This document shows positions 15,896 to 23,601 of a stretch of 23,856 nucleotides of DNA, one piece after another. The stretch spans positions 1 through 23,856 of the forward strand of contig CALFIE010000058.1 in NCBI GenBank assembly GCA_937876095.1, in the 5' to 3' direction. Below the pieces are notes generated by a model that saw only the letters and a program-made list of their open reading frames with translations, had not been told where the DNA came from and made no database searches. This stretch comes from an uncultured Flavobacteriales bacterium (GTDB taxonomy: Bacteria > Bacteroidota > Bacteroidia > Flavobacteriales > Weeksellaceae). Within the stretch, counting starts at the first letter, position 1. Every line of letters begins with the position of its first letter. The translations under genes and the position numbers were made by a program.

Positions 15896-16939
15896 TTAAA
15901 ACAAAATCGCTTTTTCCAGTTCCAATAATTTTTGTTTCCGCCAAATTCCACCACCATAACCTGTGAGTTTTCCGTCGCTACCAATCACTCTGTGACAAGG
16001 AATAATAATAGAAATTTTATTGAGTCCATTTGCATTGGCAACAGCACGAACTGCCTTTGGATTTCCCAAAATTTGGGCTTGCTCTTGGTAACTTCTGGTA
16101 GTTCCGTACGGAATTTTCCGCAACACTTCCCACACATTTTTTTGGAAATCGGTACCAACAGGAGAAAGTGGAACGGTGAAATATTCACGTTTTCCATCGA
16201 AATATTCTGCTAATTCTTTTTCTAAAATTTTGAAATGTGGGTTTTCTCCCTGAATAATATTAGCATTGAAATATTTTGAAATATCTTTCAATTCTGTTGG
16301 CAATGCTTTTCTATCGCTGAATTCCAGCATACAAATTCCATTTTCATCGGCACAAGCAATCATTATTCCGAGTGGCGTTTCGATTCTTTTTAAATCTACA
16401 ATTTTTTCGTTTTTGGCATTTTTTGGCGAAACTCCGAAAATATTTTTAAAACTTTCGTTGAAACCGCTTAAACTTTCGTAACCACTATCCAAAGCAGTAT
16501 CAATCACATTTTCGCCTTGTTGTAATTTTTTGAAAGCCGAATTAATCTTAAACATTCTTTGAAATGCGTGAAAAGTAATTCCGTGATTTTTCAGAAACCA
16601 TCTTCGTACAGTTGCAGGTTCTAAACCGCGTTTTACCAAATCGTAATCTTTGAATTTCAGGGCAGGATTTTCAGATAATTCATCTAAAATTTGTTTGATG
16701 AAATCAGGAGTTTCATTCGGATTTTCCAGAGGTTTACAAACTTTGCAAGGACGATAACCTTTCAGAATAGCATCTTTAGTATTGCTGAAAAATTCTACAT
16801 TTTCAGGTTTTGGTTTTCGGGCAGTGCAAGTTGGTCTGCAGAAAATTCCGGTGGTTTTTACACCCATCCAAAACACCCCTTCGAAACTGGCGTCTTTGTT
16901 GAGCGATGCGTTGAACATTTCTTCTGCTGAAAGTTTCAT
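15896..16939 (-). CDS. ada: Ada: methylphosphotriester/O6-methylguanine DNA methyltransferase and transcriptional activator
   Basis: 347 residues, full-length tripartite Ada. Residues 1-72: Zn-binding AdaA domain with C34, C38 (FCRPTC) and C65, C68 (YRPCKVC); C34 is the expected acceptor of methyl from DNA phosphotriesters, which turns Ada into an activator. Residues about 80-172: AraC-type helix-turn-helix (VIDTALDSGYESLSGFNESFKNIFGVSP). Residues about 183-347: O6-alkylguanine transferase with IIIPCHRVIG, acceptor C315. The protein repairs alkylated DNA by suicide transfer and induces its own operon. It heads the row ada - SnoaL-like - GNAT and has a full promoter with a candidate operator at 17007-17032. 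Confidence 0.96.
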   Translation of the reverse strand: MKLSAEEMFNASLNKDASFEGVFWMGVKTTGIFCRPTCTARKPKPENVEFFSNTKDAILKGYRPCKVCKPLENPNETPDFIKQILDELSENPALKFKDYDLVKRGLEPATVRRWFLKNHGITFHAFQRMFKINSAFKKLQQGENVIDTALDSGYESLSGFNESFKNIFGVSPKNAKNEKIVDLKRIETPLGIMIACADENGICMLEFSDRKALPTELKDISKYFNANIIQGENPHFKILEKELAEYFDGKREYFTVPLSPVGTDFQKNVWEVLRKIPYGTTRSYQEQAQILGNPKAVRAVANANGLNKISIIIPCHRVIGSDGKLTGYGGGIWRKQKLLELEKAILF

Positions 16940-16978
16940 TAATTTGAAATTTGATGTTTAAGATTTGAAATTCTATTG

Positions 16979-17009
16979 CAAATCTACTTGTAATAATTTT
17001 GAAACGCAA
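16979..17009 (-). promoter_or_regulatory. Promoter of ada
   Basis: Minus strand: TTG (17007-17009), 20 nt, TAGATTTG (16979-16986), leaving about 40 nt to the ATG at 16939. The element shared with the DUF1203 promoter begins at this TTG and extends upstream. Confidence 0.7.
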
Positions 17010-17032
17010 CCGAAAAATGGACAGGTATTTTT
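17007..17032 (-). promoter_or_regulatory. Candidate Ada operator upstream of ada
   Basis: A 26-bp element, 24/26 identical to 17574-17599. Minus-strand order: AAAAAT, ACCTGTCC, ATTTTT, then CGGTTG, whose TTG is the -33 box. The outer AAAAAT/ATTTTT arms form a dyad around the 8-bp core. Its place directly upstream of and touching -33 is where an activator would contact RNA polymerase; in E. coli, methylated Ada binds next to the -35 region. Confidence 0.5.
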
Positions 17033-17061
17033 GCGAATAAAATCCTTGAAGAATTAAAGTT

Positions 17062-17532
17062 TTACGCTCTTTTCACCAAACAATTATAACAACCAGGTCT
17101 TGCATTGTGAATGTGGAGATATTCAATTTCAGGGTTTTCTAAAAATTCGGTGATTTTTTCTTTTAAAATTTCTCCATTAAAAACCTCTGCCATTTTCATC
17201 ATCCCCGATTTGTCATAACCTCGCAATGAAAGCAATCGGTGGTGAAACATTAATGGAATTTCATTAATCTTGTAATTCTTAGTTGATTTATTTTTTCTGA
17301 TGAAAACAGGTCCATTTGCTTTGTATGGAGAATTGGTTTGATGAAAATCAACATTCAAAAGATAGACTTCCTCTCCTATTTCTGCATCTTCTAAAGTAGT
17401 TCTGCAAGGAAATCCTGGGAATTCATCCACCACAATTTTACGAATATCTTTTGCTACAAGTTCTTCATCTGAAAGTGCATCTAAATACTTGAAATCGTCG
17501 TGATTCAGTGCAAAAATTTGGAAATTATTCAT
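17062..17532 (-). CDS. DUF1203 family protein
   Basis: 156 residues matching the pattern of DUF1203: FPCRTTLEDAEIGEEVYLLN (41-60), TNSPYKANGPVFIR (66-79) and the C-terminal HIHNARPGCYNCLVKR (140-155) with C148 and C151. No signal peptide or membrane segment. Biochemical function is unknown to me; the conserved His and Cys near the end could bind metal. The promoter (TTG 17574-17576, 21 nt, TAAATTTA 17545-17552) ends 12 nt before the ATG and shares a 26-bp upstream element with ada, so I infer induction by alkylation damage. Confidence 0.85.
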   Translation of the reverse strand: MNNFQIFALNHDDFKYLDALSDEELVAKDIRKIVVDEFPGFPCRTTLEDAEIGEEVYLLNVDFHQTNSPYKANGPVFIRKNKSTKNYKINEIPLMFHHRLLSLRGYDKSGMMKMAEVFNGEILKEKITEFLENPEIEYLHIHNARPGCYNCLVKRA

Positions 17533-17544
17533 AATTTTTTTTTG

Positions 17545-17599
17545 TAAATTTAGGTGTAAATATTTGGTAAAAACAACCTAAAAATGGACAAGTATTTTT
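17545..17599 (-). promoter_or_regulatory. DUF1203 promoter with second copy of the ada-type operator
   Basis: Positions 17574-17599 repeat the element of 17007-17032 with two changes (minus strand: AAAAAT, ACTTGTCC, ATTTTT, AGGTTG). As at ada, the last TTG is the -33 box; 21 nt further is TAAATTTA (17545-17552), a near match to TAnnTTTG. Flanking sequence differs between the two loci, so conservation is confined to the putative operator plus -33. Confidence 0.5.
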
Positions 17600-17609
17600 T
17601 TCAAGAAAA

Positions 17610-17640
17610 AACCCAACAAATTTTTGAAATTTATTGGGTT
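17610..17640 (-). terminator. Terminator of the pyrB-carA-carB operon
   Basis: On the minus strand AACCCAATAAATTT pairs with AAATTTGTTGGGTT across a short loop, followed by TTTTCTTG. It lies 26 nt after the carB stop. Confidence 0.75.
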
Positions 17641-17666
17641 AATTTTAGTAAAATCTCTTTTCCCAA

Positions 17667-20600
17667 TTACATCTCCTCCATCTTAAATGTCATACTTTCT
17701 ATCACCTTCAGAATTGCTTCTACGGTGTCCATACTTGTAAGACAAGGAACACCGTTTTCTACCGATGCTCTTCTGATTTGGAAACCATCTCTTTCTGCCA
17801 GTTTTCCTTTGGTCATCGTATTTACAACGTATTGCACTTTTCCTTTTTGGATCAAGTCTATCAAGTTTTCATTTTCCTCCTCTATTTTAAATCCAATTTT
17901 AGTAGGAATTCCGTTTTCATTAAAATATTTTGAAGTTCCCGAAGTTGCCCAAATTTTAAAACCAATTTCGTGGAAACGTTTTGCCATTTCTGCGGCTTCT
18001 GGTTTGTGTTTGTCTGCAACAGTGAAAAGTATGGCTCCGTGAAGTGGCATTTTTCTACCTGCACCAATCATTCCTTTGTAGAGCGCTTTTTCTAGCGTGG
18101 TATCTTTCCCCATCACTTCACCGGTAGATTTCATTTCGGGACCGAGAGAAATATCTACTTTGGTGAGTTTTGAAAAAGAAAACACCGGAACTTTTACAAA
18201 AATTCCTTCTTTTTCTGGAACTAAACCGTTTTCGTAGCCCAAATCTTTCAATTTTTTGCCAAGAATGACTTTGGTTGCCAAATTCGCCATCGGAACATTG
18301 GTAATTTTTGATAAAAACGGAACCGTTCTGCTGGAACGTGGATTGACTTCTATAACGTACACCTGATTTTCAAATAAAACATACTGAATGTTCATCAAAC
18401 CAATTACATTCAGTCCTTTTGCTAATTTTTCGGTGTATTCTATGAGTTGTTTTCTGGATTTTTCATTAATATTTTGAGGAGGATACACTGCAATAGAATC
18501 TCCTGAATGTACTCCTGCTCTTTCGATATGTTCCATAATTCCTGGAATTACGACGGTTTCACCATCTGAAATCGCATCAACTTCTACTTCTTTTCCAGTT
18601 AAATATTTATCAATCAAAATAGGATGTTCTGGATTGATGTGCACCGCAAATTCCATATAATGATTGAGTTCTTCATCAGAATATACAATTTCCATCGCTC
18701 TTCCTCCCAAAACATAACTTGGCCTAACCAAAACAGGATAACCAATTTCTGCAGCAATTTTGATGGCTTCTTCTTTAGTAAAACAGGTTTTACCAAGTGG
18801 TTGTGGAATTCCCAACTCTTGAAGTGCGGCTTCAAATTTATTTCTGTTTTCGGCGCGATCGAGGTCTTCAAGCGAAGTTCCCAAAATTTTCACACCATGA
18901 CTTGCCAATTTATCTGCTAAATTGATTGCTGTTTGTCCGCCAAATTGTACAATGACACCTTTTGGTTTTTCGAGTTCGATGATGTTCATCACATCTTCCT
19001 CTGTTAAAGGTTCGAAATACAATTTATCTGAAATCGAAAAATCGGTAGAAACGGTTTCTGGATTATTATTGATAATAATAGCTTCGTAACCCATTTCTTT
19101 AATCGCCCAAACCGAATGAACGGTCGCGTAATCAAACTCTACACCTTGCCCAATTCTGATTGGTCCAGAACCAAGAACAATGATTTTTTCTCTGTCAGAA
19201 GGTACACTTTCGTTTTCGTCTTCGTACGTTCCGTAGAAATACGGCGTTTCAGATTCAAATTCTGCAGCACAAGTATCCACCATTTTGTACACCGGCATCA
19301 AGTTGTTTTCTTTTCTAAAATTGAAAACTTCACACTGCGTGCAATTCCAAAGATGTGCAATATTGATGTCTGAAAATCCTAATTTTTTGGCTTTTTCTAA
19401 AATTTCGATATTGAATTTATTTTCAGAAATTGTTTTTTCAAAATCAACCAATTTTTTAAGTTTCCAAATAAAGAATTTATCTATTTTACTCCATTCTACG
19501 ATGGTTTCCCAATCGTAACCTCGTCGTAATGCTTCACCGATGATGAACAATCTTTCATCATCACAAATTTTTATTCTGCGTTCAATGTCTTCATCAGTAA
19601 GTTCGGCTGCTTGTTTGGTTTTTAAACCTAAATGTTGAATTCCGGTTTCTAAAGAACGAATGGCTTTCATTAATGATTCTTCAAAATTTCTACCAATTGC
19701 CATTACTTCACCAGTAGCTTTCATTTGGGTAGAAAGTCTTCTATCTGCAGTTTCGAATTTATCAAAAGGAAATCTTGGGATTTTGGTAACTACGTAATCT
19801 AGCGCTGGTTCGAAACACGCAAAAGTCTTTCCTGTAACCGGATTTAGCATTTCATCTAATGTTAATCCCACCGAAATTTTGGCCGCCAATTTTGCAATAG
19901 GGTAACCTGTCGCTTTGCTTGCTAAAGCAGAACTTCTGGAAACTCTGGGATTTACTTCTATGATATAATATTTGTAAGAATGTGGGTCTAAAGCCAACTG
20001 AACATTGCAACCTCCTTCAATACCAAGTGCTCTGATAATTTTGAGCGATGCATTTCGTAACATTTGGTATTCTCTGTCTGAAAGTGTTTGCGAAGGTGCC
20101 ACCACAATAGAATCTCCGGTGTGAATTCCAACTGCATCTACATTTTCCATATTACAAACAACGATGGCGTTGTCGTTTTTATCACGCATTACTTCGTATT
20201 CAATTTCTTTGAAACCTGCAATGGATTTTTCTATCAAACACTGATTAACAGGCGAATATTTCAGTCCAAAATTGGTAATTTCGGTGAGTTCTTCTACGGT
20301 ATTTGCAATTCCACCACCAGTTCCTCCCATCGTAAAAGCCGGTCGCACAATCACTGGAAATCCAATTTTTTCGGCAAATTCTAAAGCAGACGCTACATTG
20401 TTCACAATGTCAGAATCTGGAACTGGCTCGTTAAGTTCCTGCATCAACGCTCGGAAAAGTTCCCTATCTTCTGCTTGATTAATCGCCGAAAGTTTGGTTC
20501 CCAAAACTTCTACATCACATTCGGTTAGAACTCCAGATTTTTCTAATTCTACCGCCATATTCAGTCCGGTTTGTCCGCCTAAAGTTGGTAACAACGCATC

Positions 20601-20846
20601 TGGACGCTCCTTTCTAATAATATGACTTACAAATTGCAAAGAAATCGGCTCAATATAAACTTTGTCGGCAATTTCTACATCGGTCATAATGGTTGCAGGA
20701 TTAGAATTGATGAGAATTACTTTGTAACCTTCCTCTTTCAGAGCAAGACAAGCCTGCGTTCCTGCATAATCAAATTCTGCAGCCTGTCCAATAATAATAG
20801 GACCACTCCCAATTACTAAAATAGTTTTTATGTCTGTTCGTTTCAT
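17667..20846 (-). CDS. carB: Carbamoyl-phosphate synthase large subunit
   Basis: 1,059 residues, close to the usual ~1,070. Makes carbamoyl phosphate from bicarbonate, 2 ATP and ammonia channelled from CarA; first step of pyrimidine and arginine synthesis. Two homologous halves: each begins with a Rossmann-like start (TILVIGSGPIIIGQAAEFDY; IIVLGSGPIRIGQGVEFDY) followed by an ATP-grasp domain (RPAFTMGGTGGG; RPSYVLGGRAM). Between them is the oligomerisation region, and the last ~120 residues form the MGS-like allosteric domain (GAILFTVADKHK...WATSGTSKYFNENG). No frame damage seen. Last gene of the operon, separated from carA by a four-helix bundle gene. Confidence 0.98.
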   Translation of the reverse strand: MKRTDIKTILVIGSGPIIIGQAAEFDYAGTQACLALKEEGYKVILINSNPATIMTDVEIADKVYIEPISLQFVSHIIRKERPDALLPTLGGQTGLNMAVELEKSGVLTECDVEVLGTKLSAINQAEDRELFRALMQELNEPVPDSDIVNNVASALEFAEKIGFPVIVRPAFTMGGTGGGIANTVEELTEITNFGLKYSPVNQCLIEKSIAGFKEIEYEVMRDKNDNAIVVCNMENVDAVGIHTGDSIVVAPSQTLSDREYQMLRNASLKIIRALGIEGGCNVQLALDPHSYKYYIIEVNPRVSRSSALASKATGYPIAKLAAKISVGLTLDEMLNPVTGKTFACFEPALDYVVTKIPRFPFDKFETADRRLSTQMKATGEVMAIGRNFEESLMKAIRSLETGIQHLGLKTKQAAELTDEDIERRIKICDDERLFIIGEALRRGYDWETIVEWSKIDKFFIWKLKKLVDFEKTISENKFNIEILEKAKKLGFSDINIAHLWNCTQCEVFNFRKENNLMPVYKMVDTCAAEFESETPYFYGTYEDENESVPSDREKIIVLGSGPIRIGQGVEFDYATVHSVWAIKEMGYEAIIINNNPETVSTDFSISDKLYFEPLTEEDVMNIIELEKPKGVIVQFGGQTAINLADKLASHGVKILGTSLEDLDRAENRNKFEAALQELGIPQPLGKTCFTKEEAIKIAAEIGYPVLVRPSYVLGGRAMEIVYSDEELNHYMEFAVHINPEHPILIDKYLTGKEVEVDAISDGETVVIPGIMEHIERAGVHSGDSIAVYPPQNINEKSRKQLIEYTEKLAKGLNVIGLMNIQYVLFENQVYVIEVNPRSSRTVPFLSKITNVPMANLATKVILGKKLKDLGYENGLVPEKEGIFVKVPVFSFSKLTKVDISLGPEMKSTGEVMGKDTTLEKALYKGMIGAGRKMPLHGAILFTVADKHKPEAAEMAKRFHEIGFKIWATSGTSKYFNENGIPTKIGFKIEEENENLIDLIQKGKVQYVVNTMTKGKLAERDGFQIRRASVENGVPCLTSMDTVEAILKVIESMTFKMEEM

Positions 20847-20861
20847 TTTTTTATTAGATTA

Positions 20862-20946
20862 AAAGATTTCAGATGTCAGATTTCAGACGTTAGATTTACT
20901 TTTTTTTTATTAGATGTCAGATGTTAGATTTCAGACATTGGATTTT
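20862..20946. repeat. TCAGA/TTAGA-type degenerate repeat, left flank of the four-helix bundle gene
   Basis: Repeated units such as AGATTTCAGATGTCAGA, AGACGTTAGA, AGATGTCAGATGTTAGA and TTTCAGACATTGGA fill the carB side of the intergenic space. The opposite flank (21332-21375) carries the same motif inverted (TGTCTGATTTCTGATATCTG, AAGTCTGAAGTCTGAAATTT), so the two could pair in the transcript. Confidence 0.7.
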
Positions 20947-20949
20947 CTT

Positions 20950-21306
20950 TTATTTGCTTTTTAAATTAGATTTGAATGTGTAAATCATTCTTTGAATTTC
21001 ATTTAATTTTGATAAAAGGTTATTAATCTTATTAACTTCCAATAAATTTAATTCTCTTGTCAAAATTAACTGTGTTTGTAATTCAAAAGAAGATGCATTT
21101 GCAATACCTAGAAAATGATAAAATTCACGGTCATTATTTCTACCAGCTCCCTCTGCAATATTTGAAGGTATGGAGATAACTGACCTTTTGATTTGAGAAA
21201 TCAATCCAAATTTTTCATCTTTAGGCAAGTCTGCACAAATAAGATAAACTTCTTTTGCGAGTTCTATTGATTTTTGCCAAAAAATTAATTTTTCAAAATT
21301 ATGCAT
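20950..21306 (-). CDS. Four-helix bundle protein (S23 / 23S rRNA IVS family)
   Basis: 118 residues of the TIGR02436 four-helix bundle family: HNFEKLIFWQKSIELAKEVY, then LISQIKRSVISIPSNIAEGAGR, a family hallmark, then REFYHFLGIANASSFELQTQL and a final helix. Relatives are encoded in intervening sequences of 23S rRNA in some bacteria and are related to Avd of diversity-generating retroelements; the molecular role is poorly understood. Here it lies between carA (10 nt before its ATG) and carB (103 nt after its stop), same strand, flanked by inverted TCAGA-type repeats, so it looks like an inserted cassette that leaves the operon transcribable. Confidence 0.88.
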   Translation of the reverse strand: MHNFEKLIFWQKSIELAKEVYLICADLPKDEKFGLISQIKRSVISIPSNIAEGAGRNNDREFYHFLGIANASSFELQTQLILTRELNLLEVNKINNLLSKLNEIQRMIYTFKSNLKSK

Positions 21307-21316
21307 TTCAAGAAAT

Positions 21317-22432
21317 TTAAAATTTGGTATTGGTTGTCTGATTTCTGATATCTGAAGTCTGAAGTCTGAAATTTTCCATTAACTCTATAAAATCATCAAA
21401 CAAATAATTGGCATCTTCTGGACCTGGACTTGCTTCTGGATGATATTGCACTGAAAAACAAGGGTATTTTTTGTGACGGAATCCTTCATTGGTTTTGTCG
21501 TTCAGAGCGATGTGTGTTTCTTCTAAATCGGTGTTTTTCAGGGATTCTTGATCTACTGCATAACCATGATTTTGGGAAGTGATGGCGACTTTATTTTTCT
21601 TAATGTCCAAAACTGGATGATTTCCACCACGATGTCCAAATTTCAGTTTAAAAGTTTGGGCTCCACAAGCTAAACCAATAAGTTGATGTCCCAAACAAAT
21701 CCCAAAAATAGGCACTTTACCAAGCAAACCATTGATAAGTTCAGAAGCACCTTTCACATCTTGAGGATCTCCTGGTCCGTTAGAAAGCATAATTCCGTCT
21801 GGATTCATCATCAAAATTTCTTCGGCAGTCGTGTCTTGAGAAACGACTGTAATGTCGCAATCTCTCTGAGAAAGTTCGCGAATGATGCCCAATTTTGATC
21901 CAAAATCTACCAAAACCACCTTGAAACCACGACCTGGACTTGCATAAGATGTTTTGGTGGACACTTGTGCAACTTGATCAATTGGGAAATTGATAGATTT
22001 CAATTCGGCAATTACTTCGTTATTATTTCTTTCAAAATCAACAATTTTACCTTTGATTACACCGTGATTTCGGATAATTCTTGTAAGTTTTCGGGTGTCA
22101 ATTCCTGAAATTCCGGATAATTTTCTTTTATTGAAAAATTCATCAAGCGACATTTGGTTGCGGAAATTAGAAGGAAAATCGCACACTTCTTTCACTATTA
22201 AACCCTTAATTGCAGGTTCCATAGATTCGTAATCGTCTCTATTGATTCCGTAATTTCCGATAAGTGGGTAAGTCATACAAACCATTTGTCCGCAATACGA
22301 CGGATCCGAAATCAGTTCCTGATAACCTGTCATTCCCGTATTGAAAACCACTTCACCTTCGGTTTCTATATTGGCTCCAAAACCTTCCCCGAGAAAAATT
22401 TCTCCGTTTTCTAGTATTAATTTCTTTTTCAT
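21317..22432 (-). CDS. carA: Carbamoyl-phosphate synthase small subunit (glutaminase)
   Basis: 371 residues from ATG at 22432 (MKKKLILENGE). Hydrolyses glutamine and passes ammonia to CarB. N-terminal CPSase small-chain domain (GEVVFNTGMTGYQE), then class I glutamine amidotransferase with nucleophile C246 in FGICLGHQ and H331, E333 in QYHPEASPGP. The frame extends upstream to 22519, but those codons are an intergenic inverted repeat, so the shorter start is right. The last ~17 residues (RLQTSDIRNQTTNTKF) are translated from the TCAGA-type repeat, which appears to have replaced the original end of the gene just after ELMEN. Confidence 0.96.
   Translation of the reverse strand: MKKKLILENGEIFLGEGFGANIETEGEVVFNTGMTGYQELISDPSYCGQMVCMTYPLIGNYGINRDDYESMEPAIKGLIVKEVCDFPSNFRNQMSLDEFFNKRKLSGISGIDTRKLTRIIRNHGVIKGKIVDFERNNNEVIAELKSINFPIDQVAQVSTKTSYASPGRGFKVVLVDFGSKLGIIRELSQRDCDITVVSQDTTAEEILMMNPDGIMLSNGPGDPQDVKGASELINGLLGKVPIFGICLGHQLIGLACGAQTFKLKFGHRGGNHPVLDIKKNKVAITSQNHGYAVDQESLKNTDLEETHIALNDKTNEGFRHKKYPCFSVQYHPEASPGPEDANYLFDDFIELMENFRLQTSDIRNQTTNTKF
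21332..21375. repeat. TCAGA-type repeat, right flank, forming the 3' end of carA
   Basis: Inverted counterpart of 20862-20946. Most of it is translated as the C-terminal tail of CarA. Confidence 0.65.
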
Positions 22433-22443
22433 TTTTATTTTGA

Positions 22444-22498
22444 TGGAAGCGGGAAGATAGAAGATGGAAGACTTCCTGCTTCCAGCTCCCATCTTCCA
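22444..22498. repeat. Imperfect inverted repeat of GGAAG-rich sequence between pyrB and carA
   Basis: Two 27-nt arms (22444-22470 and 22472-22498), each made of GGAAGATGGAAG-like units, complementary at about 20 of 27 positions. It lies just after the pyrB stop (22506) and 12 nt before the carA ATG. In the mRNA it would be a long GC-richer hairpin. Its base composition is unlike the surroundings, so it is probably a dispersed repeat that may affect mRNA processing. Confidence 0.7.
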
Positions 22499-22505
22499 GC
22501 CAAAT

Positions 22506-23396
22506 TTATTCAAATTCAAATCCTTTTTCTTCCAATGCGTTTTTCAAAATGGCCATTCTTGCAAACACGCCATTTTGCATTTGTTTGAAAATTCTACTTC
22601 TGCTGCACTCTACCAAATCATCATCTATTTCTACGCCTCTGTTTATAGGAGCAGGATGCATCAAAATAGCGGTTGGTTTCATCCTTTTTTCTCTTTCTTT
22701 GGTTAAGCCAAAATTTTTAAGATATTCATCTGCACTGAAATTGGACTTTTCTTGGTGTCTTTCGTGCTGAATTCTAAGTAAAACCAAAACATCAATTTCT
22801 GGAATTAGAGCATCTAATTCTCTGTAGGTATCATTCATAAAAGCACCTTCTGTAAACCATTCTCTTGGTCCCGAGAAAAATACTTTAGAGCCCAATCTTC
22901 TGAGTGCATCTGAAAGTGAATTAGCTACTCTACTGTGTTTTACATCTCCAACTATGGCAACTTTCAATCCATCAAAATTTCCAAATTCTTGTTTGATGGT
23001 CATTAAATCCAAAATCGTTTGACTTGGGTGATTTCCAGTTCCGTCTCCTCCATTGATGATTGAAATCGGAATAGATGCTAAATTTTTGTAAAATTCGTTC
23101 TGATAATGTCTTATTACTGCTAAATTGATACCTATAGATTGTAGCGTTTTCAGGGTATCGTACAAAGATTCTCCTTTGTTAACCGAGCTTTTAGCCACAT
23201 CAAAAGGAATTACTTGCAATCCTAATTTACGTTCTGCAACATCAAAACTGGTTTTGGTTCTGGTACTGTCTTCAAAAAAAAGGTTTGAAACAAAAACATC
23301 TCCTTTTACTTTAGAAGATTTGCCTTGCCCAAATAAAATTGCTACATCTAAAATTTCTTGAATTTTAGGAATACTTAGGTCAGAAATTGTAAGCAT
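22506..23396 (-). CDS. pyrB: Aspartate carbamoyltransferase catalytic subunit
   Basis: 296 residues from ATG at 23396 (MLTISDLS). Condenses carbamoyl phosphate and aspartate, the committed step of pyrimidine synthesis. Carbamoyl-phosphate loop FFEDSTRTKTSF (S44-T45-R46-T47), K74 in SVNKGES, DGTGNHPSQ (H123), aspartate-domain LLRIQHERH (R208, Q210) and HPAPINRGVEI (247-257). The frame continues seven codons upstream (MFKNVFF), but that stretch abuts the attenuator's T run, so MLTISDL is preferred. No pyrI neighbour is seen. First structural gene of pyrB-carA-4HB-carB. Confidence 0.96.
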   Translation of the reverse strand: MLTISDLSIPKIQEILDVAILFGQGKSSKVKGDVFVSNLFFEDSTRTKTSFDVAERKLGLQVIPFDVAKSSVNKGESLYDTLKTLQSIGINLAVIRHYQNEFYKNLASIPISIINGGDGTGNHPSQTILDLMTIKQEFGNFDGLKVAIVGDVKHSRVANSLSDALRRLGSKVFFSGPREWFTEGAFMNDTYRELDALIPEIDVLVLLRIQHERHQEKSNFSADEYLKNFGLTKEREKRMKPTAILMHPAPINRGVEIDDDLVECSRSRIFKQMQNGVFARMAILKNALEEKGFEFE

Positions 23397-23415
23397 AAAA
23401 AAAACATTTTTAAAC

Positions 23416-23445
23416 AAAAAAAAACGAAGCCAAAAAGACTTCGTT
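23416..23445 (-). terminator. Attenuator terminator upstream of pyrB
   Basis: Minus strand: AACGAAGTC and GGCTTCGTT form a 9-bp stem with a TTTTT loop, followed by T residues. It lies 20 nt before the pyrB ATG, between the operon promoter and the first structural gene, so it would stop most transcription unless overridden. Its 5' arm overlaps the leader ORF stop codon by two bases. Confidence 0.8.
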
Positions 23446-23515
23446 AAATAAAAATATCGTAATAATAGTCGTTTCCGTCTATCAATTGATCCAATAAAAG
23501 ATGAATTGTTTTCAT
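23444..23515 (-). CDS. Putative pyr operon leader peptide (23 aa)
   Basis: A short ORF too small for usual gene calling: ATG at 23515, MKTIHLLLDQ...GNDYYYDIFI, TAA at 23446-23444. It starts 6 nt after a -7 box, so its message would be nearly leaderless. Its last third is very U-rich in RNA (codons UAU UAU UAC GAU AUU UUU AUU) and it ends inside the terminator's 5' arm. This arrangement resembles the E. coli pyrBI leader, where RNA polymerase pausing at U tracts under low UTP lets the ribosome catch up and block the terminator. Translation is inferred, not shown. Confidence 0.55.
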   Translation of the reverse strand: MKTIHLLLDQLIDGNDYYYDIFI

Positions 23516-23521
23516 ACGGTG

Positions 23522-23529
23522 CAAAGATA
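23522..23529 (-). promoter_or_regulatory. -7 element of the pyr operon promoter
   Basis: TATCTTTG followed by CACCG on the minus strand, a perfect TAnnTTTG. No clear TTG at 19-21 nt upstream. It precedes the leader ORF by 6 nt. Confidence 0.55.
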
Positions 23530-23601
23530 GGAAAAAATTAGAAATGGCTGAAAAAATGTTAAAAAAAATATTGATGATTATTTTGTATTGCTAATTTACT
23601 A

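Noticed and set aside
20862..20946. CRISPR array suggested by the repeated TCAGA units
   Set aside because: Units are short, degenerate and lack regular spacers; no cas genes.
22433..22519. N-terminal extension of CarA
   Set aside because: It is a translation of the intergenic inverted repeat; the canonical start is MKKKLILENGE at 22432.
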